From Mycolicibacterium holsaticum DSM 44478 = JCM 12374 (GTDB lineage: Bacteria > Actinomycetota > Actinomycetes > Mycobacteriales > Mycobacteriaceae): 64,000 bases of DNA. Below, piece by piece: positions 50,455 to 59,367 of the stretch. The DNA is taken from assembly GCF_019645835.1 (NCBI RefSeq), contig NZ_CP080998.1, forward strand, positions 4,774,001 through 4,838,000, in the 5' to 3' direction. Within the stretch, counting starts at the first letter, position 1. Each line of letters begins with the position of its first letter. Both the position numbers and the translations under genes were made by a program. Under the pieces are notes generated by a model. The model worked only from the letters and a program-made list of their open reading frames with translations. It was not told the origin of the DNA and did no database searches.

Positions 50455-52461
50455 ATGGCTGACGTGACCGATGACCCGTATCTCTGGCTCGAAGACATCA
50501 CCGGCGACGACGCGCTGGATTGGGTGCGCAAGCACAACGAACCGACGCTGGCGCAGTTCGGCGGTGAACGCTTCGAGCAGATGCGCGTCGAGGCGCTGGA
50601 AGTGCTCGACACCGATGCCCGCATCCCCTATGTGCGTCGGCGCGGGGAGTATCTCTACAACTTCTGGCGCGACGCGGCCAACCCGCGCGGGCGGTGGCGG
50701 CGCACCACGCTGGCCAGCTACCGCAGCGAGGAACCCGAGTGGGATGTACTCATCGACGTCGACGTGCTCGCGGCCGCCGAGGACGAGAACTGGGTATGGG
50801 CAGGCGCCGACGTCATCGAGCCCGATCACCATCTGGCGCTCGTCGAGTTGTCGCGCGGCGGTTCGGATGCGGCGGTGGTGCGCGAATTCGACATGCGGAC
50901 ACGGGAATTCGTTTCGGACGGGTTCGAGCTGCCCGAGGCCAAGACGCAGATCACCTGGGAGGACGAAAACACCGTCCTGGTCGGTACCGACTTCGGCGAG
51001 GGCTCGCTGACCGAATCGGGTTATCCACGCCTGGTCAAGCGGTGGCGACGGGGCCAACGGCTCGCCGACGCCGAGACAGTCTTCAGCGCGGCGCCCGACG
51101 ACGTCATCGTCGCGGCCGGTGTGGACCGCACGCCGGGGTTCGAGCGCACCATGATCAGCAGGGCGATCGACTTCTTCAACGACGAGGTCTACGAACTACG
51201 CGGCGAGGAGCTCATCCGCATCGACGCGCCCACCGATGCCACCGTCGCGGCGCATCGCAACTGGTTGCTGATCGAGCTGCGCACCGACTGGTTCACCGGA
51301 TCGGCGCAGTATGCGGCCGGCTCGCTGCTGGCCGCGGACTACGACGAATTCCTCGCCGGCACCGCGGAACTGGCGGTGGTGTTCGAACCCGACGAGCACA
51401 CCAGCCTGAACCACTACGCGTGGACCCGCGATCGGCTGGTGATGGTGACACTGGCCGACGTCGCCAGCCGGGTGCAGATCGTGACGCCGGGGACGTGGCG
51501 GGCCGAGCCGGCGCCCGGCCTGCCGCCCAACACCAACACGGTGATCGTGACGGCCGACGATCTCGGCGACGAGATCTTCCTGGACTCAAGCGGATTCGAC
51601 ACCCCGTCCCGCCTGCTACACGGACCCGCCGGCGGCGAGCTGACCGAGATCAAGCGGGCGCCGTCGTTCTTCGACGCCGCCGATCTCGTCGTCACCCAGT
51701 ACTTCGCGGAGTCCGACGACGGCACCGAGGTCCCGTATTTCGTTGTCGGCCACCGTCACGTCGAAGCGCCGGGCCCGACGCTGCTCGGCGGGTACGGCGG
51801 CTTCGAGGTCGCCAACACACCGAGCTACGGCGGTGTGCTTGGCCGGCTGTGGTTGGCGCGCGGCGGCACCTACGTGCTGGCCAACATTCGCGGCGGCGGA
51901 GAGTACGGCCCACGGTGGCACACCCAGGCGATGCGCGAGAACAGGCATCTGGTGTACGAGGACTTCGCGGCTGTGGCAAGAGATCTGGTGGCGCGGGGCA
52001 TCACCACCGTCGAGGAGCTCGGCGCGCAGGGCGGCAGCAACGGCGGGCTGCTGATGGGCGTGATGCTGACGCACTATCCGGAGCTGTTCGGTGCGCTGGT
52101 GTGCAGCGTGCCGCTGCTGGACATGCGCCGGTTCCACCTGCTGTTGGCCGGCGCGTCCTGGGTTGCCGAGTACGGCGATCCCGACAATCCAGAAGACTGG
52201 GCGTTCATCTCCAAATACTCACCGTACCAGAATATCTCGGCTGACCGGCGCTATCCGCCGGTGCTGATCACCACGTCCACCCGCGATGATCGGGTGCATC
52301 CGGGACATGCCCGCAAGATGACGGCGGCGCTGGAGGCGGCCGGCCATCCGGTGCACTACTACGAGAACATCGAGGGTGGACACGCAGGCGCGGCCGACAA
52401 CGCCCAGACCGCGTTCCGGTCGGCGTTGATCTACGAGTTCCTGTGGTCGGTGCTCAGCTGA
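50455..52461 (+). CDS. Prolyl oligopeptidase family serine peptidase (Rv0457c-like)
   Basis: 668 residues: an N-terminal seven-blade propeller domain, then the alpha/beta-hydrolase domain. Catalytic Ser in [20 protein letters not shown], Asp in [20 protein letters not shown], His in [12 protein letters not shown]. Family members cut after proline in short peptides in the cytoplasm; this one lacks a signal peptide. Its stop codon and that of the DyP gene on the other strand lie in one palindrome TCAGCTGA (52454-52461). Confidence 0.93.
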   Translation: MADVTDDPYLWLEDITGDDALDWVRKHNEPTLAQFGGERFEQMRVEALEVLDTDARIPYVRRRGEYLYNFWRDAANPRGRWRRTTLASYRSEEPEWDVLIDVDVLAAAEDENWVWAGADVIEPDHHLALVELSRGGSDAAVVREFDMRTREFVSDGFELPEAKTQITWEDENTVLVGTDFGEGSLTESGYPRLVKRWRRGQRLADAETVFSAAPDDVIVAAGVDRTPGFERTMISRAIDFFNDEVYELRGEELIRIDAPTDATVAAHRNWLLIELRTDWFTGSAQYAAGSLLAADYDEFLAGTAELAVVFEPDEHTSLNHYAWTRDRLVMVTLADVASRVQIVTPGTWRAEPAPGLPPNTNTVIVTADDLGDEIFLDSSGFDTPSRLLHGPAGGELTEIKRAPSFFDAADLVVTQYFAESDDGTEVPYFVVGHRHVEAPGPTLLGGYGGFEVANTPSYGGVLGRLWLARGGTYVLANIRGGGEYGPRWHTQAMRENRHLVYEDFAAVARDLVARGITTVEELGAQGGSNGGLLMGVMLTHYPELFGALVCSVPLLDMRRFHLLLAGASWVAEYGDPDNPEDWAFISKYSPYQNISADRRYPPVLITTSTRDDRVHPGHARKMTAALEAAGHPVHYYENIEGGHAGAADNAQTAFRSALIYEFLWSVLS

Positions 52462-53713
52462 CCAGTTGGTCGCCCAGGAACCGGTCGGGGCCGGTTGCGC
52501 CGGGCAGGATGAAGAAGAAGCCGCCGCCGACCGGCAGGATGTACTCCTCGAGCGGTTCACCCTTCAACCGGTCCTGCACGGTCAGAAAACCCTTCTTCAG
52601 GCTGCGCTGGTAGGCGATGAAGGCCAGGCCCTGATCGAGCCGGCCCGCCCCGTCGAAACCCCGCGAGTAGTTGAATCCGCGGCGCAGGATCAGGTTCTCG
52701 TCGGTCTGCGGGGTGCGGGGGTTGGCCAGCCGGATGTGGGCGTCAAGCGGAATCCGGTTGCCGTCGGGGTCCGCGGCATAGTCGGGATCGGCGAACTCGT
52801 CGGACATGCCCAGCGGCGCCCCGCTGACCTTGTTGCGCCCGAAGATCGCCTCCTGTTCGACGAGCTGGGTACGGTCCCAGAACTCGACGAACATCCGGAT
52901 GATGCGTACCGCCTGGTACGAGCCGCCGACTGCCCACTCGGGCTCGCCGTCGTCGGCGCCTACCCAGACGTGGCGGTCCATCACGGCGGTGTCGTCCACG
53001 TCGAGGTTGGAGGTTCCGTCCTTGAACCCGAGCAGGTTTCGCGGTGTCGTCGCCTCCGAGGCCCGGCCGGCACCGATGCCGCGCGCGTAGCCGTCGACCA
53101 TCCATCGCAACACCAGGTCGCTTCGGGTGCGGCGCATCAGCTGTCGCAGCGCGAACTGCACGGTGTCGATGTGCCCGGCCTCGAAGATGATCGACAGGTC
53201 GCCGTGTGACAGTTTCGGATCCAGCCGGTCGTTGGCCAGAAACGGCATGGTGACCAGTTCCCTGGGTTTGCGATCGGCCAGGCCGAACCGGTCGTCGAAC
53301 AGCGACGCCCCGACCCCGACCACGATGGACAGGTTGTCGGCCGGCGGCTTGTCCCCGAGGATGCCCGAGTCCACGGGCGGGTATTCCGGATCGCGCACCT
53401 CCGGCGGCTTGCCGGCCATCAGGCCGCGGATCTCGTCGGTGAGCTCGGCCAACGTGGCCGACAGCGCGGCGCGGTCCTTGGACAACACGTTGAACGACGC
53501 GACCAGGCCTTGTGCGGGTATCGGCAGCGTGGCGATCCCGGTTTGGTGCGCGCCTTCGAACGGCACGAACTCGGGTTGCGGTGTTGCCGGCGGGCCGTCG
53601 TCACGCGAACATCCGACCAGCCCCGCGCCGGCGCCCACGACGGCGCCGGTGCCCAACGCCCCGGCGACGAACGTCCGGCGAGAGATGCCCGAGGGCCGCT
53701 GCCGCCGAGTCAC
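52454..53713 (-). CDS. efeB: DyP-type haem peroxidase, EfeB-like, Tat-exported
   Basis: 419 residues from GTG 53713, which overlaps the efeO stop (GTGA). Twin-arginine signal SGISRRTFVAGALGTGAVVG with a following GLVGC lipobox-like site. DyP motifs: LLGFKDGTSNLDVDD (GxxDG, distal Asp) and the proximal haem His in DAHIRLANPRTPQ. In EfeUOB systems EfeB oxidises ferrous iron or strips iron from haem outside the membrane. Pairing with efeO supports this role. Confidence 0.93.
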   Translation of the reverse strand: MTRRQRPSGISRRTFVAGALGTGAVVGAGAGLVGCSRDDGPPATPQPEFVPFEGAHQTGIATLPIPAQGLVASFNVLSKDRAALSATLAELTDEIRGLMAGKPPEVRDPEYPPVDSGILGDKPPADNLSIVVGVGASLFDDRFGLADRKPRELVTMPFLANDRLDPKLSHGDLSIIFEAGHIDTVQFALRQLMRRTRSDLVLRWMVDGYARGIGAGRASEATTPRNLLGFKDGTSNLDVDDTAVMDRHVWVGADDGEPEWAVGGSYQAVRIIRMFVEFWDRTQLVEQEAIFGRNKVSGAPLGMSDEFADPDYAADPDGNRIPLDAHIRLANPRTPQTDENLILRRGFNYSRGFDGAGRLDQGLAFIAYQRSLKKGFLTVQDRLKGEPLEEYILPVGGGFFFILPGATGPDRFLGDQLVS

Positions 53714-54633
53714 TTCAGCTTCAACACCCCGGAGACTTGAGACAGGTTCTCCGACAGCCCGGCGAGCTCTGCCTTGAGCTTGTCGATCGTCGGCGGATCG
53801 ACCGTCACCCCGGTGCACCGCGGCGACGGGTAGGGGTCGTTCTCGGTGCAGAACAGCACCCAGCCGTCACCGCGACGCAGCGGCCGCATGGTGTCGAAGA
53901 TCGAGTTCAACCCGGCGCCGATCTTGCCCAACAACGCCGGATCCGCCTTCACCAACGCGGGATTCAACGTGTTGACGGCATCGCGGGCACCCTGCAGGTT
54001 GGCGTCGAAGTCCCACAGGTCGGTCTTGGAGTAGCGGTCCTCTTCGCCGGTGATCTTGCCCTCGGACACTTCTTCGATCAGCTCGGCGGCACCGTTGGAC
54101 ACGTCGACGGGCTTCACCTCGACCGAGGGGAACTTCTCTTTGAGCGCAGCGACGTCCTTGTCGAGCTGGTCGGCGAACGGGGCGCCGCCCTCGGTGGTGT
54201 TCTGCGCGAACAGGAGGTATTCCAGACGGTGCCAGCCGGTGAACTCGGGATCGTCGGCGCCTGCGAAGTCCTCGACACGGGCGTCGATCTTGCGGTCGAT
54301 GTCTTCGACCAGGCCCGCGATCGGCTCGATGCGCTCCCACGGTGCGCGCGACGGCGCGTAGGCCTCCTGGGCGGCCGTCAAATCACCTGCGCGCACGGCA
54401 TCGGTGAAAACCTTTACCACACGCTGAAGTTCGTCGATGTTGCGCTGCGCGTAGGCCTTGTAGTCGGCGGCCGCCTTGTCCAGGACCTCGGCGGGAACGG
54501 TTGGGGCCGCGGACGTCGTGGTGGCGTCGGTGGTCGCGGCGGCGTCGCTGTCGCCGGAGCCGTCACTGGAACAGCCGGCCAGGATGAGGCTGACTGCTGC
54601 CACGGGCACGGTCCATGCGATGTAGCGGTTCAT
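53710..54633 (-). CDS. efeO: EfeO-type iron uptake lipoprotein (imelysin/M75 domain)
   Basis: 307 residues from ATG 54633, preceded by GGAGAGG. Signal peptide with lipobox VAAVSLILAGCSSDGSG; a Thr/Ala-rich spacer; then the M75 helical domain with the metal motif DPEFTGWHRLEYLLFAQN (HxxE) and PLRRGDGWVLFCTEND. Binds iron outside the membrane for transfer to a permease. The permease EfeU is not next to it in this window. An iron-box-like sequence lies at 54682-54700 upstream. Confidence 0.93.
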   Translation of the reverse strand: MNRYIAWTVPVAAVSLILAGCSSDGSGDSDAAATTDATTTSAAPTVPAEVLDKAAADYKAYAQRNIDELQRVVKVFTDAVRAGDLTAAQEAYAPSRAPWERIEPIAGLVEDIDRKIDARVEDFAGADDPEFTGWHRLEYLLFAQNTTEGGAPFADQLDKDVAALKEKFPSVEVKPVDVSNGAAELIEEVSEGKITGEEDRYSKTDLWDFDANLQGARDAVNTLNPALVKADPALLGKIGAGLNSIFDTMRPLRRGDGWVLFCTENDPYPSPRCTGVTVDPPTIDKLKAELAGLSENLSQVSGVLKLK

Positions 54634-54681
54634 ATGCACCTCTCCGTCGGGCGAGGCTGAACATAACACCTCGCGCATGTC

Positions 54682-54700
54682 GGAGGGTAGGCACACCTAA
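54682..54700 (-). promoter_or_regulatory. Candidate IdeR/DtxR iron box upstream of efeO
   Basis: GGAGGGTAGGCACACCTAA agrees with the 19-base IdeR consensus TTAGGTTAGGCTAACCTAA at 14 positions. It is 49-67 bases upstream of the efeO ATG and would repress efeOB when iron is plentiful. Binding is inferred from the match and the gene function. Confidence 0.55.
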
Positions 54701-55514
54701 CAGGACGCACCGCGTCGCCGAACGTTGGGTTGGCGTACGCCTGACGGCAGTAAATGTCTATTCCCCCCACAGTCGCTGCGCACCGATAAGTGCAAGGCCC
54801 ACCGCCGTGCACGTGTTTCCTGGACTAGCCCGCGCGAATCGCCGCTGCCGCCGATGCGGTATAGGTCACCGCCGGTGCGATTACCACGCCGGGATAGCTG
54901 GGGACCGACTTCCGAATAATCCAGAGAAACAAGGCCCTTGCGCTGAGCGGCGATCTGGCAAATTACCGGCGCTTCGCCAGTCCCTACGGTAAGCAATTTC
55001 GCGCCGGACCTACTGCGCGCCGACTCGCCATCGCGATCGTCGAACTCGACGGCCCCGATTGAGCACAGCGGCAACGCGCCTTTGGCGTTGCGCCTGACCA
55101 AAGGCATTCCGGCTGGCTGGCCAACACGGATTCCGCCATTTCCGATGGTGCATTTACTGGACCCTGAATTCGATTTGGCTTTGGCAAATCGACCCTCGGC
55201 ATTTATCCCGTGCCGCCGCGGCCTTCGAATTTGCCGACTCGTCTGCAAATCGAGTTTTGACCGCAGCAGCCCTACCACTATCTCGGTCCGCCACTTGCGA
55301 TTTCAGCAACGCGCGGCAAGTTAGCGCTCTATCGTAGGCCCGATTCTTTGGGCTGGTTCAGCGATCAACGACCGGAGAATGCAGTAGCCAATCGTGGTGC
55401 GGGAAAGCGCAGAAAGTGGCACGATATGCCGGTCGGACTCACAGCAAACGACGTTTCGGTCCAGTCGGCGGCGGCGAACCGAATTGCCCGACGCTTCGGG
55501 GCGGGAGTTGAAGC
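54701..55514. other. Gene-poor junction between core genome and RiPP-like locus
   Basis: No reading frame in these 800 bases shows a recognisable domain, good ribosome-binding site or the strong third-position GC of the neighbours; base composition looks visibly less GC-rich than the core region. One imperfect hairpin, GCAACG..CC-TTT-GG..CGTTGC, lies at 55071-55091. No tRNA, integrase or clear att repeat was seen. It may be decayed sequence at the left edge of an acquired island, or a long regulatory region. Confidence 0.5.
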
Positions 55515-56231
55515 ATGCGACAGCGCGTGTTCATCGTCGCCGTCCGACTGTGGGCGCAGTTGCTCGAACTTCAGATCAGGCAATTGGGTGACTTCGATGT
55601 CGTCGGCAGTGCGGCCGACGGCGCCGTTGCCCTGGCCGAACTCGAGCGCATCTGCTCACCGGGCTGCATCGTCGTCATCGACGCCACGACCCGGCACGCA
55701 CTTCAGTTTGCGACAGCGATGAACCGATCCCATCCATCGACGAGGATCGTCGCGGTCGGGCTCGATGAGGATCCTGGACAAGCCATCGCGTGGGCCACCG
55801 CGGGAGCAGTCGGCCTCGTCGAGGGCAACGCAACTTACGAGGAACTGCTCAACGCACTAGGCGAAGTGTCCGGCGGTGCGGCACATTGTTCGGCAGGTAT
55901 CTCCGGCGCGCTGCTTCGCGGGATCGGAGGCGGCAAAGCCGACCGCCGGTTGACCGTTCGGTCCAGAACATCCGAGGCCGGCAGTCTCCTGAGTAGCCGT
56001 GAGCAGGAGGTCGCCTGGCTCGTAGCGGGAGGCTTCACGAACAAGGAGATCGCGGAACGTCTGCAGATCTCACCGGGAACGGTGAAAAGTCACGTGCACA
56101 ACGTGATCCGCAAACTCGGTGTGGTACGCAGAGGACACGTCGCTGTGACACTCCCCCAGCAGACCAAGCTGTGCCACGGCCACGAGCACCCGACTGCAGT
56201 TGTCGGACAACTCCCCGCCGAGGTGAGCTGA
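55515..56231 (+). CDS. LuxR-type regulator with degenerate receiver domain, copy 1
   Basis: 238 residues from ATG 55515, preceded by GGGAG. Residues 1-120 have a receiver-like fold (VFIVAVRLWAQLLELQIRQL; CIVVIDATTRHALQF), but the acidic pair at the end of strand 1 is replaced by Ala-Val and the conserved Lys of strand 5 by Glu (GLVEGN), so phosphorylation-driven switching is doubtful. The output helix-turn-helix is SSREQEVAWLVAGGFTNKEI and LQISPGTVKSHVHNVIRKLG. A close paralogue lies at 63276-63995. Likely controls the RiPP-like locus. Confidence 0.9.
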   Translation: MRQRVFIVAVRLWAQLLELQIRQLGDFDVVGSAADGAVALAELERICSPGCIVVIDATTRHALQFATAMNRSHPSTRIVAVGLDEDPGQAIAWATAGAVGLVEGNATYEELLNALGEVSGGAAHCSAGISGALLRGIGGGKADRRLTVRSRTSEAGSLLSSREQEVAWLVAGGFTNKEIAERLQISPGTVKSHVHNVIRKLGVVRRGHVAVTLPQQTKLCHGHEHPTAVVGQLPAEVS

Positions 56232-56253
56232 GCCTTCGACCCGCGTACTTCGG

Positions 56254-56454
56254 TCAGATCGAAACCTGCTGCGGCAGAAGCGGTGCGACCGAATTCCACC
56301 TGCGCTGCTCGCGCAGTATGGGTGATTCTCCGTCGGAGATCCGGTCCAGCCGACCGATCAAGATCTTGCGATCGACCTGATCCTGTGCTTGCCGCTGCTT
56401 GACCTTGATGAGTTCGCTGCGGACATTCTGAATGTCAGTTTTCTTGCGCGCCAT
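56254..56454 (-). CDS. Small basic hypothetical protein
   Basis: 66 residues from ATG 56454: MARKKTDIQNVRSELIKVKQ then a helical, charged segment (AQDQVDRKILIGRLDRISDG) and a polar end. It is predicted to be mostly alpha-helical, perhaps a short coiled coil. It lies between the regulator and the protease on the opposite strand and divergent from the protease. I recognise no family; it could be a locus accessory protein or a chance frame. Confidence 0.45.
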   Translation of the reverse strand: MARKKTDIQNVRSELIKVKQRQAQDQVDRKILIGRLDRISDGESPILREQRRWNSVAPLLPQQVSI

Positions 56455-56629
56455 GCTCTTTGTGGTAGACCTCAAGCTCGGCTCATGTCAAGCGGGCACC
56501 GCGCAAATGGTCCAGACGGTCTATATCCTGTGACCGATAGATAGAGGCCGGCGCAAAGCCAGGGTGCACGGCCAAAGATCGACCCTACGGGGAATTGTCT
56601 GCCGCTGTGTTGACGAGCAGCATTGCGCC

Positions 56630-58834
56630 ATGGCTGAGGTGATGACCGCGCAAGCGGTTTCCGACCCGCTGGGCCCGGGGCATACCTCCATGATCCTCAG
56701 CGAGCTCAGCGCGCTGCGCGATCAGATACCGCCTAACCCTGACATATGCGTCGCGATCCTCGACGGCCCAGTTGATCTAGGCCACCCGTGTTTTCGTGGT
56801 GCAACCCTACGGCGGGTAGATACGCTGGTCGGCGACCAGGCCGGCCCCGGCCCGATGTCGGCGCACGGCACGCACGTGGCCAGCGTGGTCTTCGGCCAAC
56901 CCCTCAACGGAACCCTCGGCTTGGCATCCGGGTGCCGCGGCGTGGTCGCCCCGGTGTTCCGTGACAACAGTGGATACCTTTCGCAACTCGATCTCGCGCG
57001 TGCGATCGAACGCAGCGTCAACGAAGGCGCGCAGGTAATCAACATCAGCGGTGGGGAGCGGGTCTCCGGCGGGGACCCAGACCCCTTGCTCGCTCGCGCG
57101 ATCGATCTCTGCGAGCAGAGTGGTGTGTTGGTCGTCGCGGCCACCGGCAACGACAGCTGTGACTGCGTCCACGTCCCGGCGGCGATCCCGACGGTGCTGG
57201 CCGTGGGAGCCCTCGGTCGTTCAGGCGACCCCGTGCCGTCAAGCAACTTCGGCAGCTCGTACTCCGCACACGGCGTGCTCGCGCCGGGAGAGAAGATCCC
57301 CGGCGCGGTACCCGGTGGCGCGATCACGACCTACACCGGATCAAGCTTCGCAACACCCATAGTCAGCGCCCTAGCTGCCCTGATGCTCTGTGAACAGCTG
57401 CGGTTGTTCGGCACAACCGACATCACCGCCGTGCGCGAGGCGATCTTGAAGAGCGCGTTGCCATGCGTCGAAGGCGAACCGGACCGGTTATCGCGCTGTC
57501 TCGGCGGGATTTTAAACGTACGGGGCGCGCACGAACTCATCACACGAGGAGGCGAAGTGACCCAAATAAGTGGACTGTATGCCACACACATGGCCGCACC
57601 GGGAGGCGCAATGGCCACGCCGGTCGCCGGAGTCGTACCTGCCGGCGCCGCACCGGGCGGCGGTGAGCTTCCCCCGATGGACCCGGGTCCGCCGCCCCCA
57701 AGCATGCCTGCGCAGCCACCACCGCCCGCCATGACAGCTCCCGCGGTTGCGGTGGCACCGAGCCCACCTGAAGCGGCCGTGATCGCATCCGAAGCTCCTC
57801 CGGTCGCGATCCCCGCGCCGGTGGCCGCAGCGCCCGCCGTCGTTGCGTCGGGTGGCGGTGGCTGCTCGTGCGGAACGAAACCGTCTGGTGAAGCGCCGAC
57901 GCCACCGGTCGCGGCGAATCCGACACCGGTCGCGCGCGTCTTCGCGATCGGCAACATCGGCTTCGACTTCGGCACCGAGGCCCGTCGCGACACATTCCGC
58001 CAGCTGATGCCGGTGACCGAAAGCTTCGATTCACCACCCATACAACGGGAACCAAATCCATATGACGCCACCCAACTCGCCGACTACCTCGACAGCAATC
58101 CGTGGGATTGCACGAAGGTGATATGGACGGTGAACCTCGATCTGACGCCGGTTTACGCCGTCGAGGCAGAGGTCACCTACGCCGAACGCGTCTACGAACT
58201 GTTCCGGACAATCCTGCGAAACCAGGTTCTGCCCGCATTCGACGAGAACTTCGTATCCCGCGTGTCGCTGCCCGGTGTGCTGACCGATCGAACGGTCCGG
58301 CTCTACTCCGGGCAGGTGGTCCCGGTTGTCGTGGTACAGCGTCGGGGGTTGGCCGCTTGGAGCGAACAGGCGCTTGTCAACGCCGTGGTGGAGTCGATCG
58401 ATCTGCCGTCCGTGCTCAGCGCCGTCGGTGTGGCTGATGAGGACGCCGCGCAGCGCCGCCTGGAGCAAAAAGTGCGCCAGATGCTGGACAAGGTGTACTA
58501 CGAACTGCGCAACCTGGGCACGTCGCCGCAGGACCGCGCGATCAATTACATGGCGACCAACGCGTTCAACTACACGTCGGTCATCGCACAAGGACTTCTG
58601 TCCGGGGAGGTCGCCGACAGCGACACGACGGTCCTGTACTCCCTCGAGAGCATCAGCGCGGTCCGAAGCCCGTACTGCCGAATCGATTCGGATTGCTGGG
58701 ACGTGCGGTTCACGTTCTTCGCACCCGACAACGATCGACGCGCGCGGGTCGTGTACCAAACCACGGTCGACGTCAGCGACGAGCTTCCTGTGGCGCTGTC
58801 GCCGACACATCAGTACCTATTAGGCGGAGGCTAA
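56630..58834 (+). CDS. PatA/PatG-like subtilisin protease fused to a PatG-type C-terminal domain
   Basis: 734 residues from ATG 56630 (GTG 56564 and ATG 56642 are alternatives). The S8 domain (about 20-310) has a full triad: Asp45 in CVAILDGPVDLGHPCFRGA, His79 in SAHGTHVASVVFG, Ser239 in YTGSSFATPIVSAL. DGPVD..HPCF is characteristic of cyanobactin maturation proteases. Residues 325-430 are a Pro/Ala/Val linker with an unusual GGGGCSCGT (Cys412, Cys414). From about 437 begins VFAIGNIGFDFGTEARRD, the conserved start of the PatG C-terminal domain. No signal peptide. It is followed after 3 bases by a precursor-like gene, so it most likely cleaves leaders at the GVxAS sites of the peptides downstream. 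Confidence 0.88.
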   Translation: MAEVMTAQAVSDPLGPGHTSMILSELSALRDQIPPNPDICVAILDGPVDLGHPCFRGATLRRVDTLVGDQAGPGPMSAHGTHVASVVFGQPLNGTLGLASGCRGVVAPVFRDNSGYLSQLDLARAIERSVNEGAQVINISGGERVSGGDPDPLLARAIDLCEQSGVLVVAATGNDSCDCVHVPAAIPTVLAVGALGRSGDPVPSSNFGSSYSAHGVLAPGEKIPGAVPGGAITTYTGSSFATPIVSALAALMLCEQLRLFGTTDITAVREAILKSALPCVEGEPDRLSRCLGGILNVRGAHELITRGGEVTQISGLYATHMAAPGGAMATPVAGVVPAGAAPGGGELPPMDPGPPPPSMPAQPPPPAMTAPAVAVAPSPPEAAVIASEAPPVAIPAPVAAAPAVVASGGGGCSCGTKPSGEAPTPPVAANPTPVARVFAIGNIGFDFGTEARRDTFRQLMPVTESFDSPPIQREPNPYDATQLADYLDSNPWDCTKVIWTVNLDLTPVYAVEAEVTYAERVYELFRTILRNQVLPAFDENFVSRVSLPGVLTDRTVRLYSGQVVPVVVVQRRGLAAWSEQALVNAVVESIDLPSVLSAVGVADEDAAQRRLEQKVRQMLDKVYYELRNLGTSPQDRAINYMATNAFNYTSVIAQGLLSGEVADSDTTVLYSLESISAVRSPYCRIDSDCWDVRFTFFAPDNDRRARVVYQTTVDVSDELPVALSPTHQYLLGGG

Positions 58835-58837
58835 GCC

Positions 58838-59014
58838 ATGCAACCCAAGAAGCGCTCAGAACTCATCCCGCTGCAGTCGCCGGGCATTCCGCGACAAGCC
58901 GAGGCCGGCGGTAGACCGGATTCTGCTGGGGTCACCGCGTCTCGCAGCTGCGGAGACCTCACAGGTCCTGCCCGCTCAATCTGCTACCTGAATCAAGGCA
59001 TCAGCGGGTTCTGA
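58838..59014 (+). CDS. Candidate RiPP precursor peptide 1 (two-cysteine core)
   Basis: 58 residues from ATG 58838, three bases after the protease stop, with GGAGG seven bases before the start. Leader: MQPKKRSELIPLQSPGIPR resembles the cyanobactin leader KKNILPQ..QPVIR and aligns with P-x-Q-x3-I-x-R of the other two peptides. Residues 31-35 read GVTAS, the form of a PatA cleavage site. Cutting there would release a 23-residue core, RSCGDLTGPARSICYLNQ plus GISGF, with Cys38 and Cys49. No known peptide is recognised. Modification chemistry is unknown. Confidence 0.75.
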   Translation: MQPKKRSELIPLQSPGIPRQAEAGGRPDSAGVTASRSCGDLTGPARSICYLNQGISGF

Positions 59015-59098
59015 CGGAGACCCTGAAAGGAGTTGACCATCAGCTAATACGTCATCGCTGCATCACACGGATAAGTTCTCATCACCAAGGAGTAAGCA

Positions 59099-59275
59099 AT
59101 GTCCACCACAACCATGCTTCCGATTCAGGCCGCCCCGATAGACCGCACACCTTCTGGCGCAGCAGCTTTCGCAGACCAAACCGGTGTCGACGCGTCGGGC
59201 TTCTGGGACGTACTGGGTGACGTCGGCAAGGCCGCAGGCAGCGCCGCATTGTCATCTCTGGCCGGCATGATCTGA
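59099..59275 (+). CDS. Candidate RiPP precursor peptide 2
   Basis: 58 residues from ATG 59099 with AAGGAG seven bases upstream. Leader STTTMLPIQAAPIDRTPSG carries LPxQxxPIDR; residues 29-33 are GVDAS, the same pentapeptide that precedes cores in the cyanobactin precursor TruE. The predicted core of 25 residues begins GFWDVLGDVGKAAG and ends LSSLAGMI: Cys-free, one Trp, one Lys, and amphipathic if helical. It is about 60% identical to peptide 3, including the upstream untranslated bases, so the two are duplicates. A hairpin at 59283-59318 follows. Confidence 0.85.
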   Translation: MSTTTMLPIQAAPIDRTPSGAAAFADQTGVDASGFWDVLGDVGKAAGSAALSSLAGMI

Positions 59276-59282
59276 GTGCTCT

Positions 59283-59318
59283 GCGGCGCATCGGCGGGCA
59301 GCAGCGCCGATGCGCCGC
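59283..59318 (+). terminator. Hairpin after precursor 2
   Basis: Perfect 14-base arms GCGGCGCATCGGCG (59283-59296) and CGCCGATGCGCCGC (59305-59318) with an 8-base loop, starting eight bases after the stop. No T-run. Likely a partial terminator or 3'-stabilising stem that raises precursor mRNA relative to downstream genes. Confidence 0.8.
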
Positions 59319-59367
59319 GCCGGGCAGACCCTAGGCCCCTGACAAACCTTGATCCGACGGAGGCGAC

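Noticed and set aside
55071-55091. Imperfect hairpin in the gene-poor region as a terminator.
   Set aside because: Stem is short with unpaired bases and is not next to any recognised gene end.
54697-55278. 193-codon frame on the - strand in the gene-poor region.
   Set aside because: No recognisable domain, no ribosome-binding site, and composition typical of random translation. It also covers the efeO promoter.
56564-56629. Longer N-terminus of the protease from GTG 56564.
   Set aside because: The extra 22 residues have no counterpart in PatA-type proteases and an ATG lies at 56630; kept only as an alternative start.
58895-59040. Minus-strand resemblance to conserved 3' regions of RNase P RNA (CAGAATCCGG, GGTCAACTCC).
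   Set aside because: The matches are short and the 5' conserved regions are missing; the stretch is better explained by the precursor gene at 58838 with its own ribosome-binding site, leader and GVTAS motif. An Infernal search with the RNase P model would settle it.
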